Source: Cyclospora cayetanensis (lineage: Eukaryota > Apicomplexa > Conoidasida > Eucoccidiorida > Eimeriidae). Taken from it: a stretch of DNA of 36,367 bases. The stretch spans positions 1 to 36,367 of the forward strand of contig NW_020312227.1 of assembly GCF_002999335.1 (NCBI RefSeq), in the 5' to 3' direction. The notes under the pieces were generated by a model. It did no database searches. It was not told where the DNA came from and saw only the letters and a list, made by a program, of their open reading frames with translations. Each line of letters opens with the position of its first letter. Positions within the stretch are counted from its first letter, which is position 1. This document shows, one piece after another, positions 21,101 to 29,258 of the stretch. Both the position numbers and the translations under genes were made by a program.

Positions 21101-22514
21101 ACAAACCTCCAGGGCCTTTGCCTCCACCAGGATGCTTCGGGTCTGATAGGCAAAAGAAGCGAGACAAGGTAAATGCTGGAACAGATCAGACAGGGCAGAA
21201 AAAGGCACGAAGTCAGTGCCTACTAGTTCGTGGTGGCTTGTATGCAGGCAGAGGGGATCCATGCACAGGGGGTGCACGCTGAGGGAAAGGCAGGGTCATT
21301 CAGAGAGAGAAGCCGTATTGAAAAACTGTTGGGTTTCGCTGAGACCGAGACGCGCACTTCACTGGTATGGCCACAATCGATAGTGCAAAGAACCGAAGAC
21401 AGGCACCAAGTGGGAGGAAGTTCTGTAGTTACTGCGGCGGCACTTTTTACGTGTTGCCCGCACAACAGAAATAAAGGCAGCAAGAAAATCGATGGAGGAA
21501 ATCAATGAAGGGAGAGCGTCCACGGGGATGAGGGTATACGCAGGAGAGGCATGAACACAGACCAGTTCGGCCAGCCTAGCTTAGTAGGAAGCGCAGGGCA
21601 GATGCCAAGGGGGGCGCTTGATGAGGCGGTGGACTTTGAGCACAGCTTAATAGACAGGCTCCCCGTCAGGCAGGGAGCAGGGTAGAGGGGCCTCAGAACG
21701 CAGTACACCACATCAAGTGACTGCAGCAAGGCCACAGGTGCTTCCACTCCCGTATATTGCGGGGGGTATAGCAGCGGCTGCCTGTGTGTGGGAAGAAGTC
21801 TCAGCAGCGAGAGCGTTGGTAGGCGCGGCATACCGGCTGTTGCCTTTCGATGGGGTCTAGGCCGACGAGGAGGACTTCGAGGTCATGTAGCCAGCGCATA
21901 GACTGTTGGGACGAAGAAGCTGCGTTTAATTTCATGAGGATCCAAAGGGCTTTTAACTGCTGAGGGGAAGGCAGTACATCCGCATTGAGGATATCGGCTT
22001 CCTCTACATCCTCTCCTTCGTGCCGTTTTTCTCCAGCAGGCTCCACAACCGTGTGCATGGTGCCGGTAACCGCTTGGCTCTTCGTCTCAGCCACGTCGAG
22101 ACAGGCGGGGTTGTCAGCCTCCTTGATAGCATTACTGGCTATCGAGTGGGGTCCTCCCGGGCCGTCCGGGGTCACCTCCTCCCTCGGTGAGGCCCCTGGA
22201 GTTGTATGGGGAGTGATCGCTTGACGGAGCGAAGAAGCCCCTTTTTTGAGCTTGTCGTAGCCGCTTGCTAGGGTTTGGCGAGGCGATGATAAGGACTTCA
22301 TCATCATATCAGGCTTTAGGGAGGCAAGACGCAGCCGGAGGGATGAGCCTGCATTGCCTTGGCTGAAGCCGCTGCGAGGGGAGTCTAATGCAGCGGATTC
22401 AGTGCCTGCAGCGTCTGTATAAGCAGTGGGGGCTGGTGCCGCAGCAATCAGACCAGCGGCAACTGCCTCGGAGGGTCGGCCGCGAGGCCCGAGCGTCGAG
22501 GGCTTACACCCCAT
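18148..22514 (-). CDS. N-acylated armadillo-like repeat protein, multi-exon
   Basis: Exon 1, 22514-21834, starts MGCKPSTLG. Gly2 plus Cys3 fits N-myristoylation followed by palmitoylation, so membrane anchoring is inferred. Well-phased later exons are 21175 (or 21278)-20987, 20738-19929, 19718 (or 19745)-19383, 19055-18928 and 18697-18148. The 20987/20738 junction restores RLQQLGGIDITAKILKKY, typical of the turn between armadillo helices. Further helical stretches (LCVSSLAIIVHLCMAKEA, LVLENGLAVLANYQ, SWLLEDASLSRIDVLFQGLF) suggest armadillo/HEAT repeats interrupted by a Pro/Ala/Glu-rich insert (~20100-20600). The tail is an acidic, Lys-rich coiled-coil-like segment. A middle exon within 21777-21600 (GVEAPVALLQSLDVVYCVL) is likely, but its borders are not fixed. 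Family unknown. It resembles in plan, not in detectable identity, coccidian acylated armadillo proteins that tether organelles. Confidence 0.62.
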
Positions 22515-23148
22515 GGTCCTACGGGGCAAGGGAGGAAGGAGACACCGCAAACCCGACAGTAAGATAACCTTTAATAGACTTCAATAGTTAGAGCTACAGA
22601 CTTCAGCTCGGAGAATGGTCCAATGTCACTTGCGGTGGGCAGTGCGCCTCGGAAGGGCCGCTGGCCGGAGAGGAGACAGGCGCCAACTGGGAGAAGCTCA
22701 CGTGGTCTTATTCCCGTTGTCCTTTGGTAGCACAAAATGACATTCTTGAGGCTTAAACGTCTCATTATTTTGGATGTGCATAAGGGGAAGGAAGGCTAGA
22801 GACAGTGTCTGGCTGGTCCTCCCTGGCTAACTCGCTGTTCAGAGCCAGTGGACAGCGACAGCCGGCAAGGCTGACTGGCCCCGCAGAACAGCTGCCGTTT
22901 TGTGGCAAAATTTTCCCTTGCTTGGACTTCTTTTAGATAGCTTCTCTAATTCGATGTATTAAGCAGTCTAAAACAGGAGTAAGAAGGGACTTACATGGCG
23001 TCTACGAAGTCATCCGAGACCCGCGCAGCACAACGCGTGATGGCGAGTTGCGTGCGGAGCTTTAGGCGCAGAAAAAACAGTGAGTAAAAAGAAAAAAAAA
23101 GCAGCCTTATGTAGGCCTTTTATGCTTCTCTGCCTTCAAGAAAAGTAT
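22515..23148. other. Upstream region of acylated armadillo gene
   Basis: No supported gene. This should hold the promoter and 5' UTR of the minus-strand gene starting at 22514. I see no motif that I can name. Confidence 0.4.
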
Positions 23149-23752
23149 TTAAAATGATGCTTCAGCGAAGTGCCGCACACATCGCAAACGGATGTTGATG
23201 TGTGCAGCGTGTATGTAGTCTGGAAATACTAGGGACCAGACGGTAAATACACCCACTGAAAAAAGAGGGAAGCCAATTAAAAGCCCCCTAAGGTGCTCGT
23301 GCTGTCTTGCAGCAGCTGCGCTACAGCTCATTCGATGTTCCTTTGAAGGGGACACACTAAAACTTCTCGCCAGCTGGGCGATAAACAGTTTTTTTAGAGA
23401 CTAGAGTGGTAGGGAATGAAAATTTCACTCGGAGCTCAGAAGGCTGAAAAAGCATTTCCGCATATTGCCTAAAGTCTAAAAGCCGGAATTTCAAAGTTTC
23501 GAGGCAGCTTTGTGCGACAATCTGCCTTCTCTTCAGTAACACGTCTAAAGGCTTCAACCAGTGGCGTTGCGGCTTTTTCCACTGATATCGTTGCTTGCTT
23601 CCAGCTGATATGGTGTACAGTCTGGTGGTGGTCCCCCTGACGTGGCCAGGCTGTTTCATGTGATTCCCCTTGCTACAGCAGTAGGAATGATATCGATTCC
23701 CGCTCCTGCTTCTGGAGCAGCTGCACTCAGCCGGCCGCAGCGACGGTTGCAT
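23149..23752 (-). CDS. Possible small basic protein, uncertain
   Basis: A minus-strand frame from an ATG at 23752 to a stop at 23357 (131 codons) has a Ser/Cys/Arg-rich start, then a credible charged segment (KKPQRHWLKPLDVLLKRRQI and LETLKFRLLDFRQYAEML). Directly downstream a second open frame (23355-23149) contains a hydrophobic stretch (LLIGFPLFSVGVFTVWSLVF) that would make a membrane helix. The two could be exons of one small gene with an organelle-type leader, but I could not find a phased splice pair. No family is recognised. Confidence 0.28.
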
Positions 23753-25057
23753 TTCGTAAGGTGGTTTTGATGGAATCTATGGCCGAAAGCAGTTTAACTA
23801 GAATTTATATGGCCTGGTACATGCAAGGTGGGCCAATATAGCAGCAGGCTCAAAGATAGACACAGCAAGACTTGGCTCAGTTTTCCTGCGACACTATCTT
23901 ACTTCATGAAAAGGCACACTCCTTTTTTGTTTCCATACTTAGTAGGGGTGAGCGTCATGCTCATGCAAACACACTTTTGTGCTTTATTTTCGGTTTCTCT
24001 GCCTTTCTTACGTTCATACCTCCTAACCTTTTCCTTAATAAAGATTTCCCCTAACCCCTACATGTCATTGTGCCATCTGTGCCCTTTCTGTCCTTCTGAT
24101 CCTAAATCCATTTCCTTCCCCGTTTGTCCCTAGCATTTGTCAGATATTTCTGACTTTGACAACGGACTCCACCGCTTTTTTCCACCCTCCAAAAGCTCTG
24201 CGATTTTCCCCTACTGGTGCTTGCCCCAACTCCAGTGGGTGGATTGGCTGTAGACAGAGTGAAGTGCAACCTAGGCGTGTATAAATATGCCATCGATACA
24301 CGTAGCTGCAATTGCAGCGGCAGTCGGGATTGAGGCATATCATTGTGACCGTATAAGTCCTTAATAAAAGTCTATTTAGTGTACGGACGTGGAGATAAGA
24401 TTTCCCTGCAAACGGCTTTGTGTCGACGGCAAAAGTGGAGCTCCAAATGCACGAAAAACCGAAGACATCTGTAGGTTCCTTTTTACAGAGCCACCATCCA
24501 TCAGCTATTAACCAGGTGGGGATCTCAACCCTTCCTTAAATTTCAACAGCTTCTCCATAAAGCCTTCCGGAGGAAGACGGAGCACAGCTTTACCATGCAA
24601 TGTGTTCTATGCAATGATACGAACCCACTTGCACGCGTGTAGAAACAGATATAAGGCGTAATAATGGGCCCACCCGACGCTTGAAGCTAGCTAGCTGTAC
24701 AAGAGATGCCAACTCAAAACGCATTGAACAATATACAAAGACACATCATCGCCGGCACGTCAATTGTGTTACTGTGTATGCGGGTGTATAGAGCGCAACA
24801 CTTGTACTTAAATGTACTCAATTGTTTGACTTAACCTAGAGTTTAACATCCAAGTAGACAGCCTCCAATCTTCCCGCCTAACAACACAAGGCCCACATAT
24901 TCCTGTAGCAGAACCAAAATTTTCCAAAGCCCTGTAGTCCCATTACTTTGGCCACTCGTTCACCAACGCGGCGTGCAGTATGCTCATGTGAAAGAATGCA
25001 CATCTTTGCTTCGAAGCTGGTGTGTCATCCGGCATAACGCTGCTTTCTAAAGAGATA
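23753..25057. other. AT-richer stretch without supported gene
   Basis: I see no supported gene. Open frames are short on both strands, and no splice-consistent exon was found. Confidence 0.5.
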
Positions 25058-25131
25058 CTCTTCCTGCAGGAGTCGAACCTGCGACCTTGTGGTTAACAGA
25101 CACAACCCCCAACCTGCTGAGCTACGGAACT
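25058..25131 (-). pseudogene. Decayed tRNA-Asn (GTT) copy
   Basis: The minus strand keeps the anticodon arm and loop (CTGTTAA, anticodon GTT), the variable region and a fully paired T arm (GCAGG TTCGACT CCTGC) nearly identical to the intact gene at 25751. The acceptor stem pairs at only about 4 of 7 positions, the D stem needs G-U pairs, and the anticodon stem has one mismatch. It is therefore best called a tRNA pseudogene or tRNA-derived copy. Confidence 0.7.
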
Positions 25132-25750
25132 GGTGCCTCCCGAGAGACGCTTTCTCATTAGTTTGGCCATTCCGTTAATATTCGTAGCGAACTTATAAAG
25201 TAGATAATGTACTTGTGCCAAAAAAGTGTTTTCTGAATTCATGGTGTGAATGGAGATGTAAAGTTAGTGTTGCTCTACATGCATGCTCATTCGTACTCCT
25301 CCACTAAAACAAATATCAAATTACTTTGCGAAGATCTTTATTATGCATAACTTGTTCAAGATACTTAAGAAGATTTCTCTATGGAGATAACCTGATGCAA
25401 AGACCTGAACAGGCAAAAAATATATGTGTGTAGACATGACCCTACTTACATTAAAAATATAGAGGATCAGGGGTATCTTAATGCCTTTGGTAATTCAGAA
25501 AGCTTGCCGCTAGTACACTTAGGAAGTCTTTTTTATGGTTGTAGGCCAACCTGTGCGCCTAAGGCAATCTAGAGGATTGTCTACTGGGGCAAGTACATGT
25601 CCTAGTCTAGAGGTCTGCTCATCCAGTCCTTCCAGTATCCATAGCTTCTTAGATCTGGGCACGCAAGCACATCCCGAAGCCGTAGCAAATGTGGTTGCGG
25701 TGCCACGAAGCTTGTAGTTTTGTCTGCCAACATTGGGGGCCGCGGTGGAC
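25132..25750. other. Spacer between the two tRNA-Asn copies
   Basis: AT-rich, with no supported gene. Confidence 0.5.
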
Positions 25751-25767
25751 GGTTCCGTAGCTCAGCC

Positions 25768-25800
<33 letters not shown>

Positions 25801-25824
25801 CAGGTTCGAGCCCTGCCGGTACCG
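25751..25824 (+). tRNA. tRNA-Asn (anticodon GTT)
   Basis: A complete 74-nt cloverleaf: acceptor GGTTCCG/CGGTACC, D stem GCTC/GAGC, anticodon stem TGTGG/CCACA with loop CTGTTAA, variable AGGTC, T stem GCAGG/CCTGC with loop TTCGAGC, discriminator G. There is one U-U mismatch in the acceptor stem (fourth pair). The internal A-box (TAGCTCAGCCGG) and B-box (GGTTCGAGCCC) promoters for RNA polymerase III are present. No intron. Confidence 0.93.
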
Positions 25825-27207
25825 CTTTACGGACTTGCTTCTCTGTTTGCTGCGTTATTCGTTTGGACCACAGAGCATGGTTGGCAGAAGTTTTCCGAGT
25901 CACTGAAATCCTCCGACTGAAGCAGAGCGGTCTAGTGGGAGCGCCGTGTGTGTCGAAATTGAAGATACTGCACCAAAGCTAATGGAAAGGAAACAGATAG
26001 CAGAAACAGGGCCAGGCGACCGCACCGGGATTTAAACTCGTACCCCTACGAAACGCCTAGCAGCCACAGTCTCGAATGTGTCCAGCTGTGGAATCCGGGG
26101 GGCGTCTTTGACATTTAGTCACGTGTGTATACATACTAGTGCGTTCAATACGATGTGTGAAGCAGAAAGCCCGAATGCCTGCCAAGGTTCCATCCCACTT
26201 CGTTGTTACTTTCGCAGTACAGGGAACGGTATTCTGTGCACAAATTTTTGGTGTGATGTCACTACTGCTTCTGCTGGATAGATCACGCTGCAACGGCATA
26301 ACCTACTACATAGTGCTGCACTGCAAACGCTACACGGCAATTATTCAGCGCTATTACGTATGCAGGCTGAAGATGTATTTCTCCAAATAGGGGCAGAAAC
26401 CGACTTATGCATGAGTAGAGGAAGTCTAAATGCGTTCATCAACCATTGCTATACACCCTCTTACAAGCAACAGATGCAAATCGTTTGCCCACACAAGCGA
26501 TTATGCGTCACCTGAGAGCGAGCTTCTGCCTTGCCTAAGGAGGGGCTACGCCGGTATCACCACGCCTGTACGCGCCCTCTACCGCTTCCGTTTTGTTTTT
26601 AGCGCCGCTTTTCGTTACCCTTGCATTCTGTTACCTGCCTCTCGCCCTCTTCGTAAATGGTGCCTGGTGTGCCCACACCTTTTTCGATTTGGACGCGCCT
26701 GCTCCGGTGCGCTCTTTTTGCCTCCCTGGGTCTATCTACGCGGCTTCACTTACGGAAGCTCGTGAATACCGACACACCCACGTTCACAAGACATCGATTT
26801 CAAGAAATTTTCGCTGTGTTCATAAATGTACCTCTCAAACCACAAACACTGAGCGGTGTACACATATGTGTATCCATGGGGATAGCACATCTGCGCTTGC
26901 AGTGTGACAGTATACGTGGAAACATCTCATTGCAGCTCCTCACGCCTGGTAACATATATAGCCGAAGCTGAGGCAAGGATGAAGATTCATACTCGTGTAC
27001 CGCTGTACCCGATGATCATTTTGCAGATGCAGATGCATCTCTATTTCATTACTCGCTGACTCCGTCAGTACGCCGCTACACCGGCAGAAGATCTCCAACA
27101 TACGGCTGCAGGCAGTTTCAAACGTGCAGTGAGGGGCTCCTGGCAAAGTCCTAATGCTCCCACTTTGAAGACTCTACACCGAAATGTGAAACCGCAAGCG
27201 GTCAGCT
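25825..27207. other. Gene-poor stretch
   Basis: No supported gene. A plus-strand frame around 26593-26907 begins with a signal-like hydrophobic stretch (TLAFCYLPLALFVNGAW) but lacks an ATG and a splice partner. Confidence 0.45.
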
Positions 27208-28401
27208 CTAGGTATCCCGAAAAGCAGAGCCCTTAAGCCGTGAAAGGGGGGCCCTAGGCACTGCCAACCTCAGTACACCGGTAGGGCCCTCAGGCGCAGC
27301 AGCCGCAGTCAAGAGTTCATTAAATAGTTCGAGAGCAGCACTGGAATCAACCGGCTTCGCCACAATTTTATCGTGCCTCCAACTGGTTTCCTTCTGCCGC
27401 CTGCGGGCTGTCCACGTGCTGTAGCTTTCATCCGCTAGCAGCACGGAGACTGGGGCAGTTCCTTTTGCCTTTCCTGCCTTCGCCAAGGCAAGCTGAAGCT
27501 TCCTGGCGATCGATAAGTGCCGAAGCATCCGCGGCGTCCTAAAGCTGAGGGAGCATGCAGCAATAAGCGCCACAGGAGCGTTCCTATAACAGCAGGAGCA
27601 GCGACAACACACCTTCCTAAGAACGGCACCAAGAATAGCCAGCAGCATCGTGACAGCCAACAGGCTATATGTACTAGTCTTATCTTACCGAAGATGACGG
27701 GGAAGTATAGGATTCAGAGGCAATCCGAGCATTAACAGGTCCGCCTGGTGTCTCTGCCGTTGCAGCAGCAGCAGCGAGACCAACGCGGCATGGCTCCTTT
27801 CGTGCTGAAGAACCTTTAACTGGGCAACGGAGAACACGCCAGTGAGATCTGCGGAAGACAGAAGAAGCTCTTCTGTAGCTTCAAAGTGCTGATGGAGGTC
27901 CTCAGCGGCGGCAACAGGAGCAGAGGGCCACCTGGAGGTGGAGGGCAGCCGACGAACTGCCGTGGCAATGCCTGTCTTGCTCGTTCCTAAGTCAATACAT
28001 TGAATTGTGTGTGAGCGCAGCACCACGGACCGAACCTCTGAACTGTGCAGCGCGTGCAGCTGCTGCTCGAGTCGCTGCCCTTCGAGCCGCCGCATCAGGA
28101 GGTTTCGTTCCTGTTGTCCTCTCTTAAACACATGCTGTCCTTGTTCCTTCTGTTGCTCTTGTTGGTGGAGATCCTGCTGAGTCTGGCCGCGCGGGCAGAA
28201 CCACTCGACTGAGTTGGCATCCGAGGGCCCCTTCCAGGAGCAGCTCCCCTCAGAGAGGAAGGAAGCATGCAGCCTCCGAGAGGGAGCGCACGTGCTTACA
28301 CCGGCATTGTCATTGCGAATACGAGTGGAGAAGCGCCCGCAGAAGCAACAGCACGTGGGGGCAACAATCAAAGTCCACAGCAGCAACAATTTGCAAGCCA
28401 T
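27208..28401 (-). CDS. RuvX/YqgF-family nuclease, probably apicoplast-targeted
   Basis: Two exons, 28401-27689 and 27583-27208, join in phase 2 (CG|G) to give 362 residues. The RNase H-like YqgF/RuvX core is complete: CIDLGTSKTGIA (catalytic Asp of the first strand), LLMLGLPLN, LLADESYST (the D-E-x-x-S-T motif) and KPVDSSAALELF (the last Asp, usual form D-x-x-A-A). Bacterial members process the 5' end of pre-16S rRNA and were first named putative Holliday-junction resolvases. Residues 1-25 from the ATG at 28401 (MACKLLLLWTLIVAPTCC) form a signal peptide, followed by a Ser/Arg-rich stretch like a plastid transit peptide, so import into the apicoplast is inferred. A Gln/Glu-rich coiled stretch of ~50 residues precedes the core, and the core itself holds an insertion. 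The gene is divergent from PEX2. The upstream frame has only a TTG, so the ATG at 28401 is the start. Confidence 0.83.
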
Positions 28402-28557
28402 GTACAGGCAGGAAACAGCCGCTTCACGGCATTGCGCGAAATACAAGAGCTGTCGTGATGAACAGTGGCGGCCCTTTATGTTAGAGCTAATCTTATCGCT
28501 TGAGGAGACCTTTTTTCAGGACTAGCGCCTTCGGTTTCGGCGTTTCGCGCTGCTGAT

Positions 28558-28945
28558 TCAGCGGCTGGGGGCCGCCTCGCACTGTGTGGTATTTATATCG
28601 TTTGAGCCTCGAGGTGCCACAAGAGCGCAAGATGGCATACTGGGAGGAAGAATCGTATCAAGCAGAGTATTGAACCGGCTTACTGTAGGCATTACTCTTA
28701 TGGAGCCGTCCGAGTGAAGTCGGGCACTGCTGGCTGCCACACCAGCATCACCGTGTCGTGGCTGCAAAGACACCACGTCGACAGTCACGGATAAACCGTA
28801 TTTTCTGCAGTCCTTTGCACAGAAAGCGCATAATTAGGGCCTTTAGATCACCACAGATACCACCGTGCACCCCTAGCTGGGGCAGCCTAAGGCGCTGACT
28901 CACGCCGATCCCGGCAAACTCCGAGTCACTCGACTGCGCCGCCAC
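28558..28945 (-). CDS. Uncertain minus-strand frames, possibly one small gene
   Basis: Two overlapping minus-strand frames (28945-28748 and 28788-28558) read as protein-like: one has GDLKALIMRFLCKGLQ, the other YGLSVTVDVVSLQPRHGD. They abut near 28810 and would form one product if a small intron or a one-base shift joined them. There is no ATG for the first frame and no recognised domain. They lie between the divergent RuvX/YqgF and PEX2 genes, so they could also be leader DNA. Confidence 0.2.
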
Positions 28946-29258
28946 ACTGCAACTCCTGTCCGTGGTTGAAAGCTCGGCCTTGAGCGCGTTTTGGGGTCTT
29001 AAGCTTACCGCAATAAACTAAGAAAACGGACAGCTGCAGACAGCAAGAAACGCCCTGTCTCCGTGGGACTTAGGAGGCCTTGCGTGTCTTTTGGCAGCTC
29101 CTGCTCAGTTGTGTAGGGCCCCCCCCCTTCCACGCATTCTGTTCCGCCTATGCGGCTACTGCGTTGGCTGCGACTGCGTTTGCTGCTGCTTTGTGTGCTC
29201 GAACGGCGGGACAGGCAGCCAACTTGCGCTGGCCAAGAGCCAGGGTGCCAGCCTGAAC

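Noticed and set aside
25985..26095. A tRNA-like motif on the minus strand (GAGTTTAAATCCCGGTGCGG)
   Set aside because: It resembles a T arm, but the stem does not pair and no anticodon arm or acceptor stem can be drawn.
26593..26907. Secreted-looking small protein on the plus strand
   Set aside because: The frame starts with TTG, and neither an ATG exon nor conserved sequence was found.
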